In this document: positions 54,501 through 64,000 of the stretch, one piece after another
Layout of the letters: the number at the start of each line of letters is the position of its first letter
How positions within the stretch are numbered: the first letter of the stretch is position 1
From: Haliotis asinina
Taxonomy: Eukaryota; Mollusca; Gastropoda; Lepetellida; Haliotidae
Length of the DNA: 64,000 nucleotides
Reading direction: 5' to 3'
Assembly: GCF_037392515.1 (NCBI RefSeq)
Contig: NC_090283.1
Coordinates: 28,474,249-28,538,248 of the forward strand
Made by a program: the position numbers and the translations under genes
The notes under the pieces: generated by a model
The model's database searches: none
Seen by the model: the letters and a program-made list of their open reading frames with translations, nothing else
What the model was told of the DNA's origin: nothing

Positions 54501-54757
54501 TATAGTAACTATGAATGTTTAAGCCACTGTGATAATAAAACGAACAAATTACAGGTTACCTATCAACGATATATGACAAGGCTACCCCATTCTACCTTGC
54601 TGGAGGTTCGTTCATCGTGACGATGATGTTGATGATGTCGGTGGTGATGAGGAAACAAATGGTGTTCTGTACAAACACAAGGACGTCAGACGATGAGAAA
54701 GTTGAAGGAGTTGACAACAGTGGCTTCAGCACAGACATTCCAGACGCCGTGGTTTGA
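51589..54757 (+). CDS. Monocarboxylate-transporter-like protein, gene 3
   Basis: Six coding exons with GT/AG junctions, all phase 1: 51,589-52,060, 52,166-52,309, 52,939-53,181, 53,335-53,724, 53,879-54,004 and 54,555-54,757, giving 525 aa. Exons 2 (144 nt) and 5 (126 nt) match gene 2 exactly in length, so the two are duplicates. A ~105-residue hydrophilic N-terminus precedes TM1 (YQIMSVVSGFIVNLFAGGIP). The TM1-TM2 stretch has MYTYMKEPLGVTEKELSWIG. The post-TM4 signature is FTKWRPLAVGVSITGLSVGM. The TM6-TM7 loop is short. The exon 4 acceptor is CTTTCAAG, a less common AAG site; an alternative TTGCCTTAG lies about 24 bp upstream. It is predicted to be a 12-TM plasma-membrane solute transporter of unknown substrate. 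Confidence 0.86.
52617..52835 (-). repeat. Haliotis-type dispersed repeat, reversed, in intron 2 of gene 3
   Basis: GATCCTCAGTAACCCATGCT, GAGGCGACTAGCGGGATCAG, ATTATCTGGTCCAGACCCGA and GCCATATGGCTGTGATATTG in reversed order relative to the copy at 54,143. The tail ATAAAATGAAACTCAATCAA marks its end. Confidence 0.75.
54143..54355 (+). repeat. Haliotis-type dispersed repeat in intron 5 of gene 3
   Basis: The best preserved copy in the window: GTGAGTGGGTGAGTGAGTTT, GAGCAATATTCCAGCTATAT, GGCGGTGGTCTGTAAATAAT, CGACTCTGGACCATGCAATC, AGCAGGGGTTGCTGGAGACC and GATCTTCACGGGTCC. This is the repeat that most strongly suggests an abalone-type genome. Confidence 0.8.
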
Positions 54758-55090
54758 TCCGAAATCTGGAGCTTATAACGTTGGTGATAGACTGAAGCTG
54801 ATTACAAGCAGCCATCAGGTGTTGGGGCTTCTGGTAATACTGACCGACATCGGGGTGTCGTCGTGCACCCGTAATGTGGACCAGCAGGAGGAGATACGGA
54901 TCACATGTGGGTGTTCAAAGTGTTGGTCTATGTTGTGATGGACAAATTATGTAACTCTGAGTTTGTGTTGAATATAGTGAATGAGGAATGAAATTCAGAG
55001 TGTCTGTCGTGTTTCATTTAGTAAAATAGTTTGTCTGATCATGGGAGTTGCTTCTCCAGGCAAAATTGCGACCAAGGTTACGTTAATTCC

Positions 55091-55190
55091 TACGGAAGCG
55101 TGTTAGAGCCTCGGTGAAAATGTTTTTTGGTGTCACTATCTCCTACGTAGGACTTACTATCTCCCACGAAGGACTAAGTTCCTGGGTGGA
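55091..55190 (+). repeat. Left inverted end of the satellite-bearing element
   Basis: Imperfect inverted match to about 60,640-60,749. It contains CTATCTCCTACGTAGGACTT and a changed copy, CTATCTCCCACGAAGGACTA. Confidence 0.75.
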
Positions 55191-55940
55191 ATAGTGTTGA
55201 AACCACCGTAAAGCAATACGGAATTAAAAAAGACAAAAGATTGTCATTATAGTTGTTTGTATAACTATAAGAATAACGATACGCATAAATTGTCATCGAT
55301 AGACACGTCTGTGCACGCAGATTATGACTAATGTGCAAAGACCTCTGAAATATCCAGCGCATAATAAAAACATGTAACAAAGTGCAACATATAACAGTGA
55401 ACTAACTGCAACGCGTAACAACAGGGCAAACTGAACGCGAGGCAGTAAAGTACAACAGTCGGTCCAACACATGAAAGTAATATGCAACAAGTATACAACC
55501 CATCAAAAATCTAGACCCACTATATGTTATATATGTACACATGGTTGCAACGAAGATGTATTTCTCCACCAACTTGGGGGAAACAACTGCAGACCTTATG
55601 CAAATTAATTGGACGAGGATGATTCATCAAATTGCTGAAAAGCATGTGCAAATATCGTGCATGTGAATTGCTGCGTTTTGGTGTAAAGTTTTGATACGAA
55701 TTTGCCATTTTTCACCTAGTTTAATCATTCGTTGAAGGCATGACAATAATCTTGTCAATGTTACGAATTTGTTTTGTTATACATCAGTTCATGTGTAAAC
55801 AGTACCTTTAAACAGTGTGGAATATTTTGCAAAATCTAGTTTAGAACAGTTGATTGAAATATGCGGCTACATTTACACTAGTGAGCCTAAACTTTAGATG
55901 GGTAATATAGTTGAACACACGAGCCAAATGGTGAAGGAAA

Positions 55941-58900
55941 CCGTAGACTCTTGGCGTAAATGAACAGTAGACTCTTGGCGTAAATGAAACAGTAGACTCT
56001 TGGCGTAAATGAACAGTAGACTCTTGGCGTAAATGAAACAGTAGACTCTTGGCGTAAATGAAACAGTAGACTCTTGGCGTAAATGAAACAGTAGACTCTT
56101 GGCGTAAATGAACAGTAGACTCTTGGCGTAAATGAAACAGTAGACTCTTGGCGTAAATGAAACAGTAGACTCTTGGCGTAAATGAACCGTAGACTCTTGG
56201 CGTAAATGAACAGTAGACTCTTGGCGTAAATGAAACAGTAGACTCTTGGCGTAAATGAAACAGTAGACTCTTGGCGTAAATGAAACAGTAGACTCTTGGC
56301 GTAAATGAACAGTAGACTCTTGGCGTAAATGAACAGTAGACTCTTGGCGTAAATGAAACAGTAGACTCTTGGCGTAAATGAACAGTAGACTCTTGGCGTA
56401 AATGAAACAGTAGACTCTTGGCGTAAATGAAACAGTAGACTCTTGGCGTAAATGAACAGTAGACTCTTGGCGTAAATGAAACAGTAGACTCTTGGCGTAA
56501 ATGAAACAGTAGACTCTTGGCGTAAATGAACAGTAGACTCTTGGCGTAAATGAAACAGTAGACTCTTGGCGTAAATGAACAGTAGACTCTTGGCGTAAAT
56601 GAAACAGTAGACTCTTGGCGTAAATGAAACAGTAGACTCTTGGCGTAAATGAAACAGTAGACTCTTGGCGTAAATGAAACAGTAGACTCTTGGCGTAAAT
56701 GAACAGTAGACTCTTGGCGTAAATGAAACAGTAGACTCTTGGCGTAAATGAAACAGTAAACTCTTGGCGTAAATGAAACAGTAGACTCTTGGCGTAAATG
56801 AACCGTAGACTCTTGGCGTAAATGAACAGTAGACTCTTGGCGTAAATGAACCGTAGACTCTTGGCGTAAATGAACAGTAGACTCTTGGCGTAAATGAAAC
56901 AGTAGACTCTTGGCGTAAATGAACCGTAGACTCTTGGCGTAAATGAACAGTAGACTCTTGGCGTAAATGAAACAGTAGACTCTTGGCGTAAATGAAACAG
57001 TAAACTCTTGGCGTAAATGAAACAGTAGACTCTTGGCGTAAATGAAACAGTAGACTCTTGGCGTAAATGAAACAGTAGACTCTTGGCGTAAATGAAACAG
57101 TAGACTCTTGGCGTAAATGAAACAGTAGACTCTTGGCGTAAATGAAACAGTAGACTCTTGGCGTAAATGAAACAGTAGACTCTTGGCGTAAATGAACAGT
57201 AGACTCTTGGCGTAAATGAAACAGTAGACTCTTGGCGTAAATGAAACAGTAGACTCTTGGCGTAAATGAAACAGTAGACTCTTGGCGTAAATGAAACAGT
57301 AGACTCTTGGCGTAAATGAACAGTAGACTCTTGGCGTAAATGAAACAGTAGACTCTTGGCGTAAATGAACAGTAGACTCTTGGCGTAAATGAACAGTAGA
57401 CTCTTGGCGTAAATGAAACAGTAGACTCTTGGCGTAAATGAAACAGTAGACTCTTGGCGTAAATGAAACAGTAGACTCTTGGCGTAAATGAACAGTAGAC
57501 TCTTGGCGTAAATGAAACAGTAGACTCTTGGCGTAAATGAACCGTAGACTCTTGGCGTAAATGAAACAGTAGACTCTTGGCGTAAATGAAACAGTAGACT
57601 CTTGGCGTAAATGAAACAGTAGACTCTTGGCGTAAATGAACAGTAGACTCTTGGCGTAAATGAAACAGTAGACTCTTGGCGTAAATGAACAGTAGACTCT
57701 TGGCGTAAATGAAACAGTAGACTCTTGGCGTAAATGAAACAGTAGACTCTTGGCGTAAATGAAACAGTAGACTCTTGGCGTAAATGAACCGTAGACTCTT
57801 GGCGTAAATGAACAGTAGACTCTTGGCGTAAATGAAACAGTAGACTCTTGGCGTAAATGAAACAGTAGACTCTTGGCGTAAATGAAACAGTAGACTCTTG
57901 GCGTAAATGAACAGTAGACTCTTGGCGTAAATGAACAGTAGACTCTTGGCGTAAATGAAACAGTAGACTCTTGGCGTAAATGAACAGTAGACTCTTGGCG
58001 TAAATGAAACAGTAGACTCTTGGCGTAAATGAAACAGTAGACTCTTGGCGTAAATGAACAGTAGACTCTTGGCGTAAATGAAACAGTAGACTCTTGGCGT
58101 AAATGAAACAGTAGACTCTTGGCGTAAATGAACAGTAGACTCTTGGCGTAAATGAAACAGTAGACTCTTGGCGTAAATGAAACAGTAGACTCTTGGCGTA
58201 AATGAAACAGTAGACTCTTGGCGTAAATGAAACAGTAGACTCTTGGCGTAAATGAAACAGTAGACTCTTGGCGTAAATGAAACAGTAGACTCTTGGCGTA
58301 AATGAACAGTAGACTCTTGGCGTAAATGAAACAGTAGACTCTTGGCGTAAATGAAACAGTAAACTCTTGGCGTAAATGAAACAGTAGACTCTTGGCGTAA
58401 ATGAACCGTAGACTCTTGGCGTAAATGAACAGTAGACTCTTGGCGTAAATGAACCGTAGACTCTTGGCGTAAATGAACAGTAGACTCTTGGCGTAAATGA
58501 AACAGTAGACTCTTGGCGTAAATGAACCGTAGACTCTTGGCGTAAATGAACAGTAGACTCTTGGCGTAAATGAAACAGTAGACTCTTGGCGTAAATGAAA
58601 CAGTAAACTCTTGGCGTAAATGAAACAGTAGACTCTTGGCGTAAATGAAACAGTAGACTCTTGGCGTAAATGAAACAGTAGACTCTTGGCGTAAATGAAA
58701 CAGTAGACTCTTGGCGTAAATGAAACAGTAGACTCTTGGCGTAAATGAAACAGTAGACTCTTGGCGTAAATGAAACAGTAGACTCTTGGCGTAAATGAAC
58801 AGTAGACTCTTGGCGTAAATGAAACAGTAGACTCTTGGCGTAAATGAAACAGTAGACTCTTGGCGTAAATGAAACAGTAGACTCTTGGCGTAAATGAAAC

Positions 58901-60409
58901 AGTAGACTCTTGGCGTAAATGAACAGTAGACTCTTGGCGTAAATGAAACAGTAGACTCTTGGCGTAAATGAACAGTAGACTCTTGGCGTAAATGAACAGT
59001 AGACTCTTGGCGTAAATGAAACAGTAGACTCTTGGCGTAAATGAAACAGTAGACTCTTGGCGTAAATGAAACAGTAGACTCTTGGCGTAAATGAACAGTA
59101 GACTCTTGGCGTAAATGAAACAGTAGACTCTTGGCGTAAATGAACCGTAGACTCTTGGCGTAAATGAAACAGTAGACTCTTGGCGTAAATGAAACAGTAG
59201 ACTCTTGGCGTAAATGAAACAGTAGACTCTTGGCGTAAATGAACAGTAGACTCTTGGCGTAAATGAAACAGTAGACTCTTGGCGTAAATGAACAGTAGAC
59301 TCTTGGCGTAAATGAAACAGTAGACTCTTGGCGTAAATGAAACAGTAGACTCTTGGCGTAAATGAAACAGTAGACTCTTGGCGTAAATGAAACAGTAGAC
59401 TCTTGGCGTAAATGAACAGTAGACTCTTGGCGTAAATGAAACAGTAGACTCTTGGCGTAAATGAAACAGTAGACTCTTGGCGTAAATGAAACAGTAGACT
59501 CTTGGCGTAAATGAAACAGTAGACTCTTGGCGTAAATGAACAGTAGACTCTTGGCGTAAATGAACAGTAGACTCTTGGCGTAAATGAAACAGTAGACTCT
59601 TGGCGTAAATGAAACAGTAGACTCTTGGCGTAAATGAAACAGTAGACTCTTGGCGTAAATGAAACAGTAGACTCTTGGCGTAAGTGAAACAGTAGACTCT
59701 TGGCGTAAATGAAACAGTAGACTCTTGGCGTAAATGAACAGTAGACTCTTGGCGTAAATGAACAGTAGACTCTTGGCGTAAATGAAACAGTAAACTCTTG
59801 GCGTAAATGAAACAGTAGACTCTTGGCGTAAATGAAACAGTAGACTCTTGGCGTAAATGAACAGTAGACTCTTGGCGTAAATGAACAGTAGACTCTTGGC
59901 GTAAATGAAACAGTAAACTCTTGGCGTAAATGAAACAGTAGACTCTTGGCGTAAATGAAACAGTAGACTCTTGGCGTAAATGAAACAGTAGACTCTTGGC
60001 GTAAATGAAACAGTAGACTCTTGGCGTAAATGAACAGTAGACTCTTGGCGTAAATGAACAGTAGACTCTTGGCGTAAATGAAACAGTAGACTCTTGGCGT
60101 AAATGAAACAGTAGACTCTTGGCGTAAATGAACAGTAGACTCTTGGCGTAAATGAACAGTAGACTCTTGGCGTAAATGAAACAGTAGACTCTTGGCGTAA
60201 ATGAAACAGTAGACTCTTGGCGTAAATGAACAGTAGACTCTTGGCGTAAATGAAACAGTAGACTCTTGGCGTAAATGAAACAGTAGACTCTTGGCGTAAA
60301 TGAAACAGTAGACTCTTGGCGTAAATGAACAGTAGACTCTTGGCGTAAATGAACAGTAGACTCTTGGCGTAAATGAACAGTAGACTCTTGGCGTAAATGA
60401 AACAGTAGA
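55941..60409 (-). repeat. 24/25-bp satellite array, about 180 copies
   Basis: Head-to-tail monomers of AGTAGACTCTTGGCGTAAAT followed by GAAAC (25 bp) or GAAC (24 bp), with rare variants: CCGTAG for CAGTAG, GTAAAC for GTAGAC, and one GTAAGTG. Divergence between monomers is otherwise almost nil. The minus-strand monomer has no stop in any of its three frames, so all three minus frames are open for about 1,520 codons. The resulting peptides (units such as SFTPRVYC, FIYAKSLL, HLRQESTV) are not credible proteins. A degenerate monomer remains at 60,436-60,460. Confidence 0.97.
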
Positions 60410-60591
60410 TGGTAAATATAAATATAACACATAACTGTAGACTCAAAACCTAAATGAAACACATGGCTGTAAACTCTAAAACAGTCACTGAAACTGTCAA
60501 AAAGGAAGTGGTTTCCGTGTCTGGGGGAACTAAGTTGACCATTTCAGATTAATGTATATCAAAATATATCGAGCATCTCCAACAGGAGATA

Positions 60592-60749
60592 ATACGTAGG
60601 ATATATGAAGTACTAAGTCCTACGTAGGAGATAATAACTCCTACGTAGGATATATTAAGTACTAAGTCCTACGTAGGAGATACTAAGTCTTACGTAGGAG
60701 ATAATGAGACTAAAAACAATTTTCACTGTGGCCCTAATACGCTTCCGTA
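60592..60749 (-). repeat. Right inverted end with palindromic TCCTACGTAGGA units
   Basis: Four or five units of about 25-35 bp built on TCCTACGTAGGA and ACTAAGT. The end matches the left end in inverted orientation. The palindromic word is a plausible binding site for the mobilising transposase; this is inference. Confidence 0.75.
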
Positions 60750-61224
60750 AATTCCTATTCCGATCTGAAATACCAGATTTATTATTTAAAACATACATAC
60801 TGTTTTACCATTTGGTCATATCGATAAACAATACCACAAAACGAAACAAAGTATGAACTCCATTTTTGTTATTATGTGATGCTCGTATCTAGTGTTCCAC
60901 GGCCTGATGTTACTCACTCACTCACTCATCCATATAGTTGTAAAACCATCAGTGTGTCACAGATATTGAAGTAAAGCTAGCATGTTATCATAAAACGATA
61001 TTATTAAAAGGAACAATACAATATGAAAACAACACTATTTTCCCTTCCATCCAGGCATTTCTGCAATGTAAATACTCTAACTGAACCAAGTCTCGATTTC
61101 CTCGGGTTCTCTCATTGCACTGGGGGCTAATTTTCAAGTTGATAGGGATTGTGTTTTTATTATTATATCAAAATCATATATAGTCGGAGACTAAGCGTTA
61201 GTCTTACAACACATCTGTATCACT

Positions 61225-61294
61225 CCACACACACACGCACGCACAAACACACACACGCACGCACAAACACACACACGCACGCACAGACACACAC
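61225..61294. repeat. Compound CACACACGCACGCACAAA microsatellite
   Basis: About four copies of an 18-bp CA/CG-rich unit. Confidence 0.9.
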
Positions 61295-61435
61295 TGCTCC
61301 TGCTAAAGTTGAAAAAGTTATACATTCATTGCAAGGTTATTCCTGGTGGAATGCTGTCTTGTGTCCCCTATGGTTGTCTAAATACTTCGCGACAAAATGT
61401 TTCAAATCTGAGAACGGGATTTTAAGTTGTTTTCT

Positions 61436-61545
61436 TCAACGCCGCAGTCAGCAATATTCCACAATATGGCGGCGGTCTGTAAATACCAGACAATCCAATG
61501 ATCAACACCATGTACATCGATCTACGGATTTGGGAACCGATGACG
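61436..61545 (+). repeat. Haliotis-type dispersed repeat fragment
   Basis: CGCCGCAGTCAGCAATATTC, GGCGGCGGTCTGTAAATACC, AATCCAATGATCAACACCAT and GGGAACCGATGACGTGTACC in order. The 3' half is absent. Confidence 0.75.
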
Positions 61546-62412
61546 TGTACCTGTTATTTAGTTCATTTGAAACTATTGTTCATGTGAAAATATTTAAATG
61601 TCACTCAATGTACACATGAAAGTGTTCGTGAATATTCTGGGCCAAATTTACTGACCCAGTTGAAACACTTAACAAACCAGTATAATATGCTGTGCACCAG
61701 CTTTCAGTGACCGGGCACTAACGGGGCTCATTTTCTAGCGAGCGGGAAACGGGTGATAATAATCCAAGCATCGACCAGCGCCCGTTCTGCAATCGAAGGA
61801 TTTGGTACTCATCAGAAGGATACTGTCTGTTCCAGGAGATGACCGGCCGATTGTCGCCAGATGTCCCGTCAGTCATGTGACGATTTTAGCCTTCCTTTTT
61901 TTCAAAACATTTCACCTAGCTACCCTGCCAGCCTCCTGTCAGTGACTTGAATGGTATCTTTCGATCAGCCTTGGTTTCATGACTACTGCATGGATGCTGC
62001 AAAGATGCGGAAATTTGTCGCACGCCGTATCGGTGAAACCCACCAAAGCCCCGCATCGGCCGCTGGTATTTGAAAAAAAAAATCAGGTGCATGTGACCTA
62101 GGGATAACGCTACACTAGTGCAAGTGAACGTGTCAGTATTTTTCGTGGTGACTCGTCTCTAATGACTGAAAATTTCTAGTACGAATAACACTTTCCAGTT
62201 AGTTACGCCCTTTGCATTGATAGTCATGAACGTAGGTGGGAAGGAATGTGAAAATACCGGTTACAACCAGAGTGGACTGGACATAACGCCGTTATACAGC
62301 TATGAAATGGCAACTCTGTGACCAGAAGAGATTCATTCTCACGACTGAGAACTTGACGACTGACGCACATGGCCTGCTGAAAGGTGCCTGGCAGCAGTCG
62401 TGATGAGACCAA

Positions 62413-63697
62413 ATGAACACTGAACATCTACCCCGCTTGTACAACGTAATGGAACACACAAAACGCGATCATGATCGGTACTGGAAAACAGTAGCTTTCA
62501 TCAGCTGTTTCATGTCCATTATGATATTTAATTCTTTTACAGAGACCTACGGTGTCCTGTATATCTACATGAGGGAGCCCCTCCAGACGACCGAGTATAA
62601 GCTGTCGTGGATCGGCTCTCTGATGAGTGGCTTTTTTGGTATCACATGTAAGTCTGCCTGTTATATATGCTGACACTGATCTTTGATACTTGGATACTGA
62701 AAACATAAACATAAAATGCATCTGTTGCATATTCATGTACAAGGTAAATATGACACAATTTGAGCCTGCTGAAATGTTTCAATTATCAAATGATTATGTA
62801 CGTTCGTTCCTCAACTGCATTTTTAAAACGCATGCTATCTATGTTATAGTAATATAATGTGTGGGTTACGGTTTCAGCTTTACTGACGTCAGTGTTAGTG
62901 GAGAGAGTGGGTAGTCGATACACACATCTGCTTGGAGGCCTTGTACTTGCCTCCTCTGTGATGGTTAGCAGTTTGACAAGTAGCATTTACGTCCTTTATC
63001 TAACGCTCGGAGTTTTGCCAGGTTTGTTTTAAAGTAGATTTTTAATGTCATATTAATGTGATTAAACACAACGCAAAAACAAATACATGTTACTTGAAAA
63101 GAGTAGGGGATACTCGAAACTCCAAATCTGCAAAATGTTAAGAGATATTAGTTTCGAATGATAATAAGGGACGATCTTGGGAAGCGTTGCATGGGAAATA
63201 TTTCTGCGTTAACGCGTTTGGAATAGTGCTGCATAGTACGATGGCACCGTGAAACACTCAGTATTCTGGCCATTGCATTACAAACTTTGTACTTTGTGAT
63301 CCCCTTATCTTTGTGATAACGCACTTCTTTTTCAAGAAAGAACCCATGCATATAGAATATTTGGACTTTGCAAATTTTGGTGTAGAGATAGTGTAATTCA
63401 CACTTTCGAATTCAATGAGCATGGAAACATCAACTGGTTTTGCTTTGTCACTAGGCGTAGGTTCATCGCTCGTTTTCATCTCCTCAACCGTTCATCTAAA
63501 CCGGTTGTTTTCAAGATGGCGGCCACTTGCTGCCGGTGGTGCAACTATTGGAGGGGCAGTTGCTGGTCTGGTATGGCCCCAACTGATATCCAGTCTAGCT
63601 GACGCGTTTCACTGGTGGGGCGCACTTCTCATCCATGGTGCACTGGTCTTACACATGCTTCCATGTGCGCTGTGGATCAAACCCAATCTCACGAAGG
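62413..63697 (+). CDS. Monocarboxylate-transporter-like protein, gene 4 (5' part)
   Basis: Three coding exons are visible, phase 1 throughout: 62,413-62,647, 62,878-63,021 and 63,455-63,697 (207 aa so far); the rest lies beyond the window. Exon 2 is again 144 nt and exon 3 is 243 nt, as in gene 3. The N-terminus before TM1 is only about 25 residues, much shorter than in genes 2 and 3. TM1 begins WKTVAFISCFMSIMIFNSFT, followed by TYGVLYIYMREPLQTTEYKL. Exon 2 (LVERVGSRYTHLLGGLVLAS) is closest to gene 2 (LVERVGCRYTHLLGGLILAS), so genes 2 and 4 are the nearest pair. The post-TM4 motif is FSRWRPLAAGGATIGGAVAG. The GWGW-type motif is absent. Confidence 0.83.
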
Positions 63698-64000
63698 GTA
63701 GGCGATTCTTTCTACTCTTCCTGTTAGCGTAGGTTGGATAACATTCCATACATGCATTTACAAAAGCAGGAGATAAGGGGGATGAACATATATCATGAAT
63801 TCCAAAAGGGTAAGACTCCTCAGGGAGGAGGGAGAAAAGGGATGCACACACCCCTCAGGATCCACCTTTGAAACCGTCCCTTGTCGCTCTAAGAGGCAAC
63901 TATAGTCATATCATGTCCTCGTGACCAGATCGTGTGGGCCTCAAAATCTCAATCTCAAAATGTGTTCAGTCAGCGGTCTTCCCGGGCCAGATTGTTACTG

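Larger units (their letters stand above)
55091..60749. mobile_element. Non-autonomous DNA transposon with satellite core
   Basis: The left end (55,091: TACGGAAGCGTGTTAGAGCC) and the right end (ending 60,749) are inverted repeats. The right end read backwards is TACGGAAGCGTATTAGGGCC, and similarity continues through GTGAAAAT, a T-run and CTATCTCCTACGTA. The perfect 6-bp word AATTCC flanks both ends (55,085-55,090 and 60,750-60,755), as expected for a target duplication. Subterminal DNA holds several copies of TCCTACGTAGGA. The interior is a 4.5-kb tandem array. No transposase frame is present, so it must have been moved by a related element. Families with 6-bp duplications other than Polinton exist (for example IS3EU and Dada); I cannot choose between them. 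Confidence 0.75.
60756..62412. other. Intergenic region between the satellite element and gene 4
   Basis: No gene recognised. It contains a compound CA microsatellite and one Haliotis-type repeat copy, listed separately. Confidence 0.45.

Noticed and set aside
55941-60409. CRISPR-like array
   Set aside because: Monomers are contiguous with no unique spacers, and the surroundings are eukaryotic.
55841-60462. Three overlapping ~1,520-codon open frames on the minus strand
   Set aside because: They are produced by a stop-free 24/25-bp monomer; each frame shifts among the same three peptides as monomer lengths change. No protein-like composition, no start context and no splice support.

Overview
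The window looks like nuclear DNA of a marine gastropod, most likely an abalone (Haliotis) or close relative. It is AT-rich, with spliced genes, many minisatellites, and scattered copies of tRNA-derived SINEs and of a dispersed repeat (its CAATATTCCAGCTATATGGC core and a tail rich in GTGAGTGAGT/ACTCACTCAC) that I associate with Haliotis. The species call rests on recalled repeat families, not on a search.

Layout. 1-12,250: gene-poor DNA with microsatellites, a MITE, SINE copies and an old ~450-bp duplication; no host gene recognised. 12,252-26,479: a whole-looking Polinton/Maverick with 328-bp terminal inverted repeats that differ at about one site. Its parts are a protein-primed family B DNA polymerase, a retroviral-type integrase, a packaging ATPase, a double-jelly-roll major capsid protein, a probable minor capsid (penton) protein, two paralogous fibre-like proteins and several small conserved Polinton proteins. 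It appears recently inserted. 26,480-29,216: intergenic DNA ending in a GATAACACTGAT minisatellite.

29,217-63,700: a tandem cluster, all on the + strand, of four genes of the monocarboxylate-transporter-like (SLC16/MFS) family. Gene 1 (29,264-35,177, five coding exons, 500 aa), gene 2 (40,999-47,057, six coding exons, 546 aa), gene 3 (51,589-54,757, six coding exons, 525 aa) and gene 4 (62,413 onward, three exons visible, cut by the window end) were assembled by following GT/AG junctions. All introns are phase 1. Genes 2-4 share one exon plan and arose by tandem duplication; gene 1 has a different plan and keeps the N-terminal GWAW-type MCT motif that the others lack. Introns and spacers of gene 1 carry an unusual number of separate minisatellites (64-bp, 29-bp, 48-bp and 31-bp units).

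55,091-60,749: between genes 3 and 4 lies what I read as a non-autonomous DNA transposon. It has imperfect terminal inverted repeats, a perfect 6-bp target duplication AATTCC, ends packed with the palindrome TCCTACGTAGGA, and a 4.5-kb core of about 180 monomers of 24 or 25 bp with higher-order structure. The three ~1,520-codon open frames across that core are artefacts of a stop-free monomer.
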